In this document: positions 15,159 to 23,548 of the stretch, piece by piece | How positions within the stretch are numbered: position 1 is the stretch's first letter | Layout: every line of letters begins with the position of its first letter | Origin: VAXT01 sp964591295 | GTDB lineage: Bacteria > Actinomycetota > Thermoleophilia > Gaiellales > Gaiellaceae | Assembly: GCA_964591295.1 (NCBI GenBank) | Contig: CAZQAG010000006.1 | Coordinates: 10,230-74,229, forward strand | Direction: 5' to 3' | DNA: 64,000 nt | Translations under genes and position numbers: made by a program | The notes under the pieces: model-generated | The model's input: the letters and a program-made list of their open reading frames with translations, nothing else | Database searches by the model: none | Told to the model about the DNA's origin: nothing

Positions 15159-16108
15159 GGGATGGCTAGGGTGGCCGGTCGAGCGAGCGAGACCGAGACG
15201 TGGTTGCCCGCGTCCTGCGTGTAGCGCGCGAGCGCTTGCCGCTCGACCTGGGAGAAGTCGATGACCGTGCCGATCTTCGAGATCGCCGCCGCGACCGACG
15301 AGCCGACCGTCAGGGCCGGGTCGGGCCGGAGGTGGGTAAGCCGGACGACGAGCGCGGGCTCGTTCGCCGGCTGGATGTCGATGCGGGCTCCGAACACCTT
15401 GCCCCGCAGCATCAAAGGAGTGATGCCGACGATCGTCCCGTCCACCGGCGAGTAGACGTCCGTGCCCGGGACCGCGCCGACGTCAAGCGCCGCGGTGCTT
15501 GGCCCCTCGTCGCCTCCGAGCAGGTAGTAGGTCAGCCCGTTCGTGCCTCCGCCGAAGAGCTTCCGTGCGATGCGCGTGAGGAGCCCCTCGTTGGCCTGGC
15601 GGCCGACCGGGTCGAGCGCGAGGGCTCCCCCGCCGACTGCGTGGTACCCGATCGCTGTCACCCGGCTCTGGTCGATCGGCAGCTGCAGCCGGAGAGAGCC
15701 GTACAGCGCAACGACCTGAGGCCGCGGCTGGCCGGCCGGCAGGAGCCGGATGGCGGGCGCGGGCCTGGTCTCTGTCAGGGAAGACGAGCCTGAACCGAAG
15801 GCAGTGAGGGCAAGCGTGACGACGACAGCGATGGAAACGGCTATCAGACCGGCAATTCGCCGGGCTCTTCGTCTCGCGGCGGCTCGAGCCTTGGACGTGC
15901 GGCGCGCCTGCCCTGGGGTCCGGGGCGGGGGCATGTTCGGCACCGTAACCGATGCGTCCGCATCTTGCATAGCTGCACCCTCCGCGCGACCGCGCAGGAG
16001 GGCGAGCCGCGGAGACGGCTCCGTTTCCTCCCACAGCTCGTAACGGTCGAGCGCGAGCGCGCCATCCTCGAAGGCCGACCAGTCCCAGGCCGGCGGCCTG
16101 AGCGACAC
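15155..16108 (-). CDS. Membrane-anchored degenerate LytM/M23-like protein
   Basis: A 317-residue protein with a cytoplasmic N-terminus of about 85 residues, one membrane helix (about 86-106, IAGLIAVSIAVVVTLALTAF) and an extracellular M23-like beta domain (about 200-315). The M23 metal site looks incomplete. The first histidine position reads STAALDVGA instead of HxGxD, and the final HLH motif reads NHVSV, so enzymatic activity is doubtful. The N-terminal segment with PPAWDWSAFEDG is GC3-rich and looks coding, which supports GTG 16108 over the ATG at 15970. It is divergent from the AI-2E-type permease gene. Confidence 0.68.
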   Translation of the reverse strand: MSLRPPAWDWSAFEDGALALDRYELWEETEPSPRLALLRGRAEGAAMQDADASVTVPNMPPPRTPGQARRTSKARAAARRRARRIAGLIAVSIAVVVTLALTAFGSGSSSLTETRPAPAIRLLPAGQPRPQVVALYGSLRLQLPIDQSRVTAIGYHAVGGGALALDPVGRQANEGLLTRIARKLFGGGTNGLTYYLLGGDEGPSTAALDVGAVPGTDVYSPVDGTIVGITPLMLRGKVFGARIDIQPANEPALVVRLTHLRPDPALTVGSSVAAAISKIGTVIDFSQVERQALARYTQDAGNHVSVSLARPATLAIP

Positions 16109-16119
16109 GACCCGCGCGG

Positions 16120-16125
16120 TACGAT
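16120..16125 (+). promoter_or_regulatory. -10-like TACGAT before AI-2E-type permease gene
   Basis: TACGAT ends 7 nt before ATG 16133, leaderless-type spacing. Its complement may contribute to the divergent promoter of the LytM-like gene. Confidence 0.45.
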
Positions 16126-16132
16126 GGCTTCC

Positions 16133-17347
16133 ATGTCCGGCGGGACGCCGACCATTCAGATCCCGCGTTGGATTCAGCTGGTCGGGCTTCCCGTGCTCGC
16201 GCTGATCGCGATCCTGCTCGCGGGAAAGGTCTTTCACGCGGTCTTCCTGTTCGTCGTCGCGGGGTTGATCGCGCTGCTGCTCGACCCGCTGGTGCGCGCC
16301 CTGGAACGGCTCCGAATTCCGCGCGGCTTCTCCATAGCGATCGTCTACCTCAGCTTTGCCGCTGCTCTGGCCATTGTCGCCATCGCCATCGGCGTGATCG
16401 TCAGCGACCAGACCCAGTCGGCGGCGAATCGGATCGACACCTACCTTACGAAGGAGGACGGACGGAGCTCGCAGACCGGGTTCGAGCAGGACGTCGACCG
16501 CTTCCAGGGCTGGCTCGACACCCACCACCTCGAGCGGGTCGACATCCGCGAGCAGGGCCAGGACTTCGCCGCCAACGTCAAGGGCCAGGACGTCGAGAAG
16601 TACACCTCGACGGTGATCGACTTCGTCCGCGGCGCGGCAATCTCGATCTTCCAGCTCGTCTTCAGCCTGGTGCTGATCCTCGTCATCTCGATCTACATGC
16701 TCCTCGACATGGGCCGCCTAAAGAGGGCGATGGACCGGCGCTTCCCGCCGAAGCCTCCTCAATCCGGGCTCGTCATCCGGATGGAGCACGCGGTTGCCGG
16801 GTACGTGCGCGGCCAGGTCCTCCTCTCGGCAATCATCGGTACGAGCGCCGGCGTTGGGCTCTGGCTGCTCGGCACGCTCGGCTGGGCTGCCGGCGCGGAC
16901 CGCTACGCCGTCCTCTTCGGCGCCTGGGTGGCGGTCACCGAGCTCATCCCGTACCTCGGTCCCTGGCTCGGCGGGATCGTGCCCATCGCCTATGCGCTCG
17001 TCGTCGATCCGGTCTCCGCGATCTGGGTGCTGCTCCTCTTCCTCGGGATCCACCAGATCGAGGGGCACATCGTGGTCCCGAAGGTGATGGGAAGCGCGCT
17101 GCGGCTGCATCCACTGCTCGTCATCTTCGGTCTGCTCGCCGGCGCGGAGCTCTACGGGCTCCCCGGCGTCTTCGTCGCGCTGCCTTTGCTCGCCGTGATT
17201 CGAGCCCTGTACGAGTTCTTCAGCGAGCGCGTCGAGCTCGAGGACTGGAAGGCGGGGGTGGTGCCTGTCGAGGTTGACGTCGAAGAGACACGGCCCATTC
17301 AGCCCGTGCCGCCGGAAAAACCGCCCGAGGCTAAGGTGGCTCCGTGA
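16133..17347 (+). CDS. AI-2E family transporter (PerM-like permease)
   Basis: A 404-residue polytopic protein of the AI-2E transporter/PerM family. Helices at the N-terminus (LVGLPVLALIAILLAGKVF, AVFLFVVAGLIALLLDPLV) precede a soluble insert of about 80 residues. The C-terminal half shows the family motifs LIPYLGPWLGGIVPIAYAL and IEGHIVVPKVMGSALRLHP. The transported substrate is unknown; family members include putative antiporters. ATG 16133 is preferred to ATG 16124 because of the promoter spacing. The stop overlaps hemB as GTGA. Confidence 0.85.
   Translation: MSGGTPTIQIPRWIQLVGLPVLALIAILLAGKVFHAVFLFVVAGLIALLLDPLVRALERLRIPRGFSIAIVYLSFAAALAIVAIAIGVIVSDQTQSAANRIDTYLTKEDGRSSQTGFEQDVDRFQGWLDTHHLERVDIREQGQDFAANVKGQDVEKYTSTVIDFVRGAAISIFQLVFSLVLILVISIYMLLDMGRLKRAMDRRFPPKPPQSGLVIRMEHAVAGYVRGQVLLSAIIGTSAGVGLWLLGTLGWAAGADRYAVLFGAWVAVTELIPYLGPWLGGIVPIAYALVVDPVSAIWVLLLFLGIHQIEGHIVVPKVMGSALRLHPLLVIFGLLAGAELYGLPGVFVALPLLAVIRALYEFFSERVELEDWKAGVVPVEVDVEETRPIQPVPPEKPPEAKVAP
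17332..17337 (+). promoter_or_regulatory. -10-like TAAGGT before hemB
   Basis: TAAGGT ends 6 nt before GTG 17344 and lies inside the 3' end of the permease gene, so hemB may have its own leaderless promoter. Confidence 0.4.
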
Positions 17348-18306
17348 GCGCGTTCCCCGCAACTCGTCTCCGCAGGCTGCGCCGCACCGGAGCGCTCCGC
17401 TCCCTCGTGCGCGAGACGAAGCTCGATCTCGACGATTTCGTCTATCCCCTCTTCGTCGGCACCGACACTAAGGCGAACGAGGAGCTCCCCGCGCTCGGGC
17501 GGTTCTCCGTGGAGGATCTCTCGCGGGAAGCCGAGGAGCTGCTGGGGCTCGGGCTCTCTGCGGTCATCCTCTTCGGCATCCCGGAGGAGAAGGACGATGA
17601 GGGCTCGGGCGCGTACGCGACGGACGGGATTGTCCAGCAAGCCCTCCGGGCTCTGCGCGAGCGCTATCCGGATCTCGTGCTGATGACGGACGTCTGTCTC
17701 TGCGAGTACACCTCGCACGGCCATTGCGGCCTGATCGAGAACGGCGAGGTGGCAAACGACGCGACGCTGGAGCTGCTCGGCCGCACTGCGGTCAGCCATG
17801 TGGAGGCGGGCGCGGACGTCGTTGCGCCGAGCGACATGATGGACGGGCGCGTGGCCGCTCTAAGAGGGGCCCTCGACGAGGCCGGTTTCGCGGAGACGGC
17901 GATCGTCTCGTACGCGGCGAAGTACGCCTCGGCCTTCTACGGGCCGTTCCGCGAGGCGGCCGAGTCGACGCCCTCCTTCGGCGATCGCCGCGGCTACCAG
18001 ATGGATCCCGCGAACGTGCGCGAGGCGCTGCGCGAGTGCGAGCTCGACGTGGCGGAGGGCGCCGACGCGTTGATCGTCAAGCCGGCGCTGCCGAACCTCG
18101 ACGTCATCCGCGCCGTCCGCGAGCGCTTCGACCTGCCGGTGGCCGCGTACAACGTCTCCGGTGAGTACGCGATGGTGAAGGCGGCAGCCGCGCGGGGCTG
18201 GCTCGACGAGCGCCAGGCGGCGACCGAGTCGTTGACGGCGATCAAGCGCGCAGGCGCCGACTTCGTCGTTAGCTACTGGGCCAAGGAGCTCGTCGCCTGG
18301 CTCTGA
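17344..18306 (+). CDS. hemB: Delta-aminolevulinic acid dehydratase (porphobilinogen synthase)
   Basis: A 320-residue enzyme that condenses two 5-aminolevulinate molecules to porphobilinogen. The zinc-type site TDVCLCEYTSHGHCG (Cys 118, 120, 128), Schiff-base lysine 246 in LIVKPALP and lysine 193 in YAAKYASAFYGPFR are present. Length is normal. The start overlaps the permease stop (GTGA), and the stop overlaps the hemL start (CTGA), so hemB and hemL are probably translationally coupled. Confidence 0.96.
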   Translation: MSAFPATRLRRLRRTGALRSLVRETKLDLDDFVYPLFVGTDTKANEELPALGRFSVEDLSREAEELLGLGLSAVILFGIPEEKDDEGSGAYATDGIVQQALRALRERYPDLVLMTDVCLCEYTSHGHCGLIENGEVANDATLELLGRTAVSHVEAGADVVAPSDMMDGRVAALRGALDEAGFAETAIVSYAAKYASAFYGPFREAAESTPSFGDRRGYQMDPANVREALRECELDVAEGADALIVKPALPNLDVIRAVRERFDLPVAAYNVSGEYAMVKAAAARGWLDERQAATESLTAIKRAGADFVVSYWAKELVAWL

Positions 18307-19562
18307 AGTCGAAGTCCGAGCTTGCGCGGGAGGCCGAGCGCCTGATCCCGGGCGGCGTCAACTCGCCCGTGCGCGCGATGAAAGCGGTGGGGCTCGACGA
18401 GCCGCTCTTCGTACGCAAGGGGAAGGGCGCGTACGTGACGACGGCCGGCGGCGAGCGCTACGTCGACTGGGTGATGTCGTTCGGTCCGCTCGTCTTCGGC
18501 CATGCCGATCGGGAAACGGTCGAGGCCGTTCAGCAGACGGCCGACGAGGGGACGACCTTCGGCGCGACGACCGAGCGGGAGGTGGAGCTCGCGGCCGAGA
18601 TCGTCGACGCGTTCCCCTCGATCGAGCAGGTGCGGCTCGTCAGCTCGGGGACCGAGGCGGCGATGAGCGCCGTCCGGCTCGCCCGGGGAGCGACGAGGCG
18701 CGACCGGATCCTGAAGTTCGCCGGGTGCTACCACGGTCACGCCGACGCGCTGCTCGCCGAGGCGGGGTCCGGCCCGGCGACGCTGGGCGTGCCCGCGACG
18801 GCCGGAGTGCCGTCTGGCGCGACGGCGGACACGATCGTCGCTCCGTACAACGACATCGACGAGGCGGCCCTCGCGGTCGCGCGCTTCGGTGAGGGCCTCG
18901 CCTGCGTGATCGTCGAGCCGGTCGCCGGGAACATGGGCGTCGTCCCGCCGGCACCCGGCTTCCTCGAGGGGCTCCGCGAGTTGTGCGATGCGTCAGGCGC
19001 GCTGCTCGTCTTCGACGAGGTGATCACGGGCTTCCGGATCTCGCGCGGAGGCGCGCAGGAGCGGTTTGGGATGAACGCCGACCTGACGGTGCTGGGGAAG
19101 ATCGTCGGCGGAGGGATGCCGATCGGCGCCTTCGGCGGCTCGGCGGAGCTCATGCGTCACCTCGCGCCGGTCGGCGAGGTCTACCAGGCAGGCACGCTCT
19201 CGGGGAACCCGCTTGCGACGGCCGCGGGCATCTCCGTCCTGCGGCGCCTGCGCGACCCGGTCGTCTACGAAGAGCTCGAGCGGCGCTCGGCACGCCTGGA
19301 GGCGGGCCTCGGAGGCCTCGGCGTCTTCCAGCGCATCGGCGCCATGGCCACGCTCTTCATGGGGTCAGGCCCCGTTAAGGACTTCGCACAGGCGTCGGCG
19401 TGCGACACGGCCCGTTACAGCGAGTACTTCCGGCACATGCTCGAGCGGGGCATCTACGTGCCGCCCTCGCAGTTCGAGGCGATGTTTGTCTCCCTTGCGC
19501 ACGGGGACGACGAGATCGACCGGACGGTGGAGGCCGCCGCTGAGTTCTTCGCAGCCACTTGA
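18303..19562 (+). CDS. hemL: Glutamate-1-semialdehyde 2,1-aminomutase
   Basis: A 419-residue PLP enzyme that makes 5-aminolevulinate, the substrate of HemB encoded just upstream. The family's N-terminal motif LIPGGVNSPVRAM lies before the first GTG or ATG in frame (18369), so translation must begin earlier. CTG 18303, overlapping the hemB stop as CTGA, gives the normal length and N-terminus. The PLP lysine is K266 in VLGKIVGGGMPIGAFGG; VSSGTEAAMSA and FDEVITGFR are also present. Confidence 0.93.
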   Translation: MKSKSELAREAERLIPGGVNSPVRAMKAVGLDEPLFVRKGKGAYVTTAGGERYVDWVMSFGPLVFGHADRETVEAVQQTADEGTTFGATTEREVELAAEIVDAFPSIEQVRLVSSGTEAAMSAVRLARGATRRDRILKFAGCYHGHADALLAEAGSGPATLGVPATAGVPSGATADTIVAPYNDIDEAALAVARFGEGLACVIVEPVAGNMGVVPPAPGFLEGLRELCDASGALLVFDEVITGFRISRGGAQERFGMNADLTVLGKIVGGGMPIGAFGGSAELMRHLAPVGEVYQAGTLSGNPLATAAGISVLRRLRDPVVYEELERRSARLEAGLGGLGVFQRIGAMATLFMGSGPVKDFAQASACDTARYSEYFRHMLERGIYVPPSQFEAMFVSLAHGDDEIDRTVEAAAEFFAAT

Positions 19563-19563
19563 C

Positions 19564-20058
19564 CTGTGGCAGGAGATCGCGCTCGACGCCGAGCGTGAGG
19601 GGTCGCTCTGGCGAGAGGCGCTCCGGCCGCGGGGGGCACGCGATCGAGAGCTGGTGTTCTCGACGCTGACCGAGTCTCGCTTCGCGCTCGCCGTTGAGAC
19701 CATCTACGAGGGGTACCTCGTCCACTACGGTCGTCCCCGGCTCTTCGCGCCCGGCGACCACGACACGATCCTCCTCCTCGGTGACTACCTGTACGCGCAC
19801 GGGCTCGTGCGCCTTGCGACGGCGGGCTCGGTGGAGGCCGTCGCCGACATGGGGGAGCTGATCTCGCTCTGCGCCCAGCTGCGTGCCGAGGGCTCGGGCG
19901 AGGACGGGCCGGCCTGGGCCGCGAGCGTGGCGCTGCTCGGCAAAGGCGTTCTCAAGGAGACCGACGACCCGGAGACGCTCGTCGCGCGCGCGAAGGAGGC
20001 GGCCGGGGCGGACCCCGTCGATCGCGCGCTCGCAGCTCACCGCCAGCGGGTTCGTTAA
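19564..20058 (+). CDS. Unknown protein downstream of hemL
   Basis: About 164 residues, soluble, mostly helical and rich in acidic residues, with TESRFALAVETIYEGYLVHYGRPRLF and a central HDTILLLGDYLYAHGLVRLA. No family is recognised. No ATG, GTG or TTG lies in frame near the hemL stop; CTG 19564 is the first plausible start, so the N-terminus is uncertain. Codon use is the same as in its neighbours, and the spacing suggests co-transcription with hemBL. Confidence 0.65.
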   Translation: MWQEIALDAEREGSLWREALRPRGARDRELVFSTLTESRFALAVETIYEGYLVHYGRPRLFAPGDHDTILLLGDYLYAHGLVRLATAGSVEAVADMGELISLCAQLRAEGSGEDGPAWAASVALLGKGVLKETDDPETLVARAKEAAGADPVDRALAAHRQRVR

Positions 20059-20061
20059 AGT
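20056..20061 (+). promoter_or_regulatory. -10-like TAAAGT before small membrane protein
   Basis: TAAAGT overlaps the upstream stop codon and ends 8 nt before ATG 20070. Confidence 0.4.
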
Positions 20062-20069
20062 CGCAGCGG

Positions 20070-20237
20070 ATGGGTCACGTGCTTGCAGCCGCCTTCGTGC
20101 TCGCCGACGCAGCCGCCGAGGGCAAGAAGGTCATCATCGCGATGCTGATCACCGGTCTGATCCTCGCGGCGCCCCCCGTCCTCGGCGAGACGTACAACTA
20201 CTTCAAGTACCACCGCCGCGGCCGCAGCCCACACTAG
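20070..20237 (+). CDS. Small single-helix membrane protein (55 aa)
   Basis: A 55-residue ORF: MGHVLAAAFVLADAAAEGKK, then a hydrophobic helix VIIAMLITGLILAAPPVLGE and a basic tail ending YHRRGRSPH. GC at third codon positions is high, like the neighbouring genes, and a -10-like TAAAGT precedes it at leaderless spacing. The next gene starts 8 nt after its stop. Function unknown. Confidence 0.65.
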   Translation: MGHVLAAAFVLADAAAEGKKVIIAMLITGLILAAPPVLGETYNYFKYHRRGRSPH

Positions 20238-20245
20238 GACGTCGC

Positions 20246-21055
20246 GTGAGGGGTCGAACATGGGGAGCAGCGTTGATCGCGGCGGCGCTCGCGGCTGCGT
20301 TCCTCGCCGGCCTCCTGGTCGGGCGCGACCGGACGCCGGCGCAGGTCACGAGCGCCGCACCCGCGAAGCCGGTGCAGCAGACGATGCCCGTATCCGGTCG
20401 GACCACCCTTCAGCCTGTGCCGATCCTTCCCGGCATCCGGCTCGACCCGCACAACCTCGACTTCACCGAGCTCGTGCCCCGAGACGGCGTGGTCGACGGC
20501 GCCTGGTTCGTGCCCGCCGGCCGCGGAGAACCTCAGTTGGCGGTCGCCTGGCACCGCGGCACAACCAGAAACGGCTTCGAAGACACGCGTCTCTGGAACC
20601 TCACGCTCTGGAGCCCGGAGGGCATCTCGGGACGCAGATGGGTGCCATACCGGCTCATCGTCGCGTCGCCCTATCCGATCCGCGACTGGATCGGCCGCTC
20701 CGGTGTGAAGCTCGCGGACGTCACCGGAGACGGCCATGCCGACCTGCTCGTCTCGGTCGGAATCAGGGGCAGCAACCATGCCGCAACCTTGATCTCGGTC
20801 TTCGCGACAATCGACGGCAAGGTCCGCCGAATCTACGGGCACGGGTCGACCGAGGACAAGTTCGGAGGGCGCGCGTACGGTCGGAACATCACGGAGACCT
20901 CCTGGGGAGCGCGCAACGGCATGCTCTGGTTCGACGAGCCCCGAGGCGGCCAGAGCGTCTGCTGTCCCGACTACCGCTTGAAGTACCAGCTCCGATGGAA
21001 TGGCAACGGTTGGAATCGTGTCTCGGAAGAGCGCGTTCCCCTGCGCTACGGCTAA
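20246..21055 (+). CDS. Secreted or membrane-anchored protein with a VCBS/FG-GAP-like motif
   Basis: A 269-residue protein with an N-terminal signal anchor (GAALIAAALAAAFLAGLLVG) and a mostly beta extracellular region. The stretch KLADVTGDGHADLLVSV is a VCBS/FG-GAP-type DxTGDGxxDL calcium-binding motif, but only one copy is seen. Two adjacent cysteines (SVCCPDY) lie near the C-terminus. GTG 20246 is chosen because it precedes the hydrophobic anchor. Function unknown. Confidence 0.65.
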   Translation: MRGRTWGAALIAAALAAAFLAGLLVGRDRTPAQVTSAAPAKPVQQTMPVSGRTTLQPVPILPGIRLDPHNLDFTELVPRDGVVDGAWFVPAGRGEPQLAVAWHRGTTRNGFEDTRLWNLTLWSPEGISGRRWVPYRLIVASPYPIRDWIGRSGVKLADVTGDGHADLLVSVGIRGSNHAATLISVFATIDGKVRRIYGHGSTEDKFGGRAYGRNITETSWGARNGMLWFDEPRGGQSVCCPDYRLKYQLRWNGNGWNRVSEERVPLRYG

Positions 21056-21066
21056 CCACGCAGCCC

Positions 21067-21072
21067 TAGACT
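21067..21072 (+). promoter_or_regulatory. -10-like TAGACT before ubiD
   Basis: TAGACT ends 6 nt before ATG 21079. It is the likely start of transcription for the menaquinone/bc cluster. Confidence 0.5.
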
Positions 21073-21078
21073 GACGCG

Positions 21079-22578
21079 ATGGCGCCGCCGGGGGACCTCA
21101 GAGAGTGGATTGCGCTCCTCGAGCGGGAGGTCGAGCTCGTCCGCGTCCAGACCGAGGTCGACCCATACCTCGAGGTGACCGAGATCGTCGACCGCACGGT
21201 GCGCTCAGGCGGGCCCGCGCTTCTCTTCGAGAATCCGAAGGGCTCGTCGCACCCGCTGCTCGTCAACCAGTTCGGGACGGAGCGCCGCATGTGCCTGGCG
21301 CTCGGGGTCGACCGCCTCGACGACGCGGCCGCGAAGCTCGAGTCGGTCCTCGAGATGCAGCCGCCGCAGGGCCTGGCCCAGAAGGTCAAAGGCCTGAAAA
21401 TGCTGAAGTCGATCGCCGACTCGATGCCGAAGACCGTCCGCAGCGGCCCCTCGCAGGAGATCGTGCTGCAAGGCGACCAGGTCGATCTCGACCTCCTTCC
21501 GATCCAGCACTGCTGGCCCGGCGACCCCGCGCCGTTCATCACGCTCCCGGCCGTCATCACCCAGGATCCGAAGACGGGCACGCGCAACGTCGGCATGTAC
21601 CGCATGCAGAAGCTCGACTCCGCCTCGACGGCGATGCACTGGCAGCTCCACAAGGACGGGCGCATGGACTACCTGGCGGCCGACGGTCGACTGGATGTGT
21701 CCGTCGCGATCGGGCTCGACCCGGTGACGACCTATTCGGCGAGCGCGCCGCTTCCGAAGCACATCGACGAGTTCATGCTGGCGGGATTCCTGAAGGGGGA
21801 GCCGGTCGAGCTCGTGAAGTGCAAGACGAACTCGTTGGAGGTTCCGGCCAATGCGGAGATCGTCCTCGAGGGCTACGTGGAGCAAGGGGACCTGGCCATC
21901 GAGGGCCCGTTCGGCGATCACACGGGCTACTACTCTGCGGCCGAGCCGTTCCCCGTCTTCCACGTGACCGCGATGACGATGCGCGCGGATGCGATCTACC
22001 CGTCGATCGTCGTCGGCAAGCCGCCCGCCGAGGACGCATGGCTCGGCAAGGCGACCGAGCGAATCTTCCTGCCGGCGATCCGCATGAGCGTGCCCGAGAT
22101 CGTCGACTACGACTTGCCGGTCGCGGGCGCGTTCCACAACTGCGTGATCGTCTCGATCCGCAAGAGCTTTCCCGGCCAGGCCCAGAAGGTGATGCACGCG
22201 ATCTGGGGCCTCGGCCTGCTCAGCCTCACGAAGTCGGTCGTCGTCGTGGACGAGCACGTGGACGTCCACGACTACGCAGAGGTCTTCTTCCGCGTGACCG
22301 CCAACGTCGACCCGAAGCGCGACGTCATGCTCACCGAGGGGCCGCTCGACCACCTCGACCACGCTCCGACCCGCCAGTTCTACGGCGGCAAGATCGGCAT
22401 CGACGCGACGCACAAGGGCGTCGAAGAGGGCACCCGCGAGTGGCCTGACGAGATCGTGATGAGCGACGAGATCCGCTCGCTCGTCGACCGCCGCTGGGCC
22501 GAGTACGGCATCGACGAAGCTCCCGACGAAGCCGACGCCCGCCTGTCGCGCCCGTTGCGGCAATTGCTACGTCGTTGA
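21079..22578 (+). CDS. UbiD family decarboxylase, probably for menaquinone biosynthesis
   Basis: A 499-residue prenylated-FMN-dependent decarboxylase. UbiD hallmarks are visible: NVGMYRMQKLD and ATAMHWQLHKDG-like prFMN-site segments, EIVLEGYV followed by EGPFGDHTGYYS with the catalytic glutamate, and a C-terminal DHLDHAP. In futalosine organisms a UbiD-type enzyme acts on 1,4-dihydroxy-6-naphthoate. The partner flavin prenyltransferase UbiX is in the same cluster (25163), with ubiE/menG and mqn genes. The exact substrate is inferred from this context. Confidence 0.88.
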   Translation: MAPPGDLREWIALLEREVELVRVQTEVDPYLEVTEIVDRTVRSGGPALLFENPKGSSHPLLVNQFGTERRMCLALGVDRLDDAAAKLESVLEMQPPQGLAQKVKGLKMLKSIADSMPKTVRSGPSQEIVLQGDQVDLDLLPIQHCWPGDPAPFITLPAVITQDPKTGTRNVGMYRMQKLDSASTAMHWQLHKDGRMDYLAADGRLDVSVAIGLDPVTTYSASAPLPKHIDEFMLAGFLKGEPVELVKCKTNSLEVPANAEIVLEGYVEQGDLAIEGPFGDHTGYYSAAEPFPVFHVTAMTMRADAIYPSIVVGKPPAEDAWLGKATERIFLPAIRMSVPEIVDYDLPVAGAFHNCVIVSIRKSFPGQAQKVMHAIWGLGLLSLTKSVVVVDEHVDVHDYAEVFFRVTANVDPKRDVMLTEGPLDHLDHAPTRQFYGGKIGIDATHKGVEEGTREWPDEIVMSDEIRSLVDRRWAEYGIDEAPDEADARLSRPLRQLLRR

Positions 22579-22597
22579 CGATCGGTTCGGAGACCGA

Positions 22598-23548
22598 TTG
22601 AATCCGCGTCAAGACGTGGATCCGCACGGCGGTCACGGCACTCCGCACGAGCCTACGCCGACTATCTGGCCGGTTGGCTTTGCCGTTGGCATCGCCTGCA
22701 TCTTCATCGGCCTGATTCTGAGCAACGTCGTCCTGGCGGTCGGCGCAGTGCTGACGGCGCTCTTCGGCTTCCTCTGGATCCGCGACGTCACCAGCGGCTA
22801 CCGGGCCGATCCGACCCAGCCCTTGGCCGAGCCCGAGCCTGCACCGATCCCGGCCCACAAGGCCGAGCCGGCGCGTTCGGAACTGGACGAGGGCGACGTC
22901 GTCCGCTATCCGCGCTCGAAGTTCCTCGAGGCCGCGACGCTCGGTCTCGGCGGCGTGATCGGAGGAGTCGTTACCGCTCCGGTCCTCGGCTTCACCGTTC
23001 TGCCCGCCTTCGTCGACCAGGGCCATCCCGAGGTCGACGTCGGCGCCCTCGACGACTTCCCCCAGAACGAGTTCGTGATCGCGACGTTCCTCCTCGACCC
23101 CGAGCAGGGCGAGGTCTCGCGACGGACCGCCTACATCCGCAACAACGGCTTGCTCGACGGCAACCCGAGCTTCACTTGCCTGTCGAACCGCTGCGTCCAC
23201 CTCGGCTGCCCCGTCCAGGTGAACGGCTTGCCACTCGACGAGGAGAAGAAGACCGAGAAGGGCGTGGACCTTATTCCGACCGAGGCCGCGGCGGGCTTCG
23301 GCTGTCCCTGCCACGGGGGCCAGTACGACAACGAGGGGAACCGCACCGCCGGTCCCCCCGTCCGCGCGCTCGACCGCTACGAGTTCCGCATCAAGGACGG
23401 ACGACTCTTCCTCGGCAAGACCTTTTCCGTCTCGGATGTCGACGGGCTTGGCGCCGAGGCGAGGATCCACTCGTTCCCCCTCGCCGGCCCCGGCCAGCAC
23501 GTTGACGGCATCTCGGGCTTGCTCTATCCGCTCCAGCCGCCCCGCTGA
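22598..23548 (+). CDS. qcrA: Menaquinol:cytochrome c reductase Rieske iron-sulfur subunit
   Basis: A 316-residue Rieske protein. Two helices (about 26-46 and 45-62) and a third (about 112-136) precede the iron-sulfur domain, the three-helix arrangement known from actinobacteria. Cluster ligands are Cys199/His201 (CVHLGC) and Cys236/His239 (CPCHGG); Cys204 and Cys238 form the usual disulfide. Translation probably starts at TTG 22598, 19 bp after ubiD. The stop overlaps qcrB as TGATG. Confidence 0.93.
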   Translation: MNPRQDVDPHGGHGTPHEPTPTIWPVGFAVGIACIFIGLILSNVVLAVGAVLTALFGFLWIRDVTSGYRADPTQPLAEPEPAPIPAHKAEPARSELDEGDVVRYPRSKFLEAATLGLGGVIGGVVTAPVLGFTVLPAFVDQGHPEVDVGALDDFPQNEFVIATFLLDPEQGEVSRRTAYIRNNGLLDGNPSFTCLSNRCVHLGCPVQVNGLPLDEEKKTEKGVDLIPTEAAAGFGCPCHGGQYDNEGNRTAGPPVRALDRYEFRIKDGRLFLGKTFSVSDVDGLGAEARIHSFPLAGPGQHVDGISGLLYPLQPPR

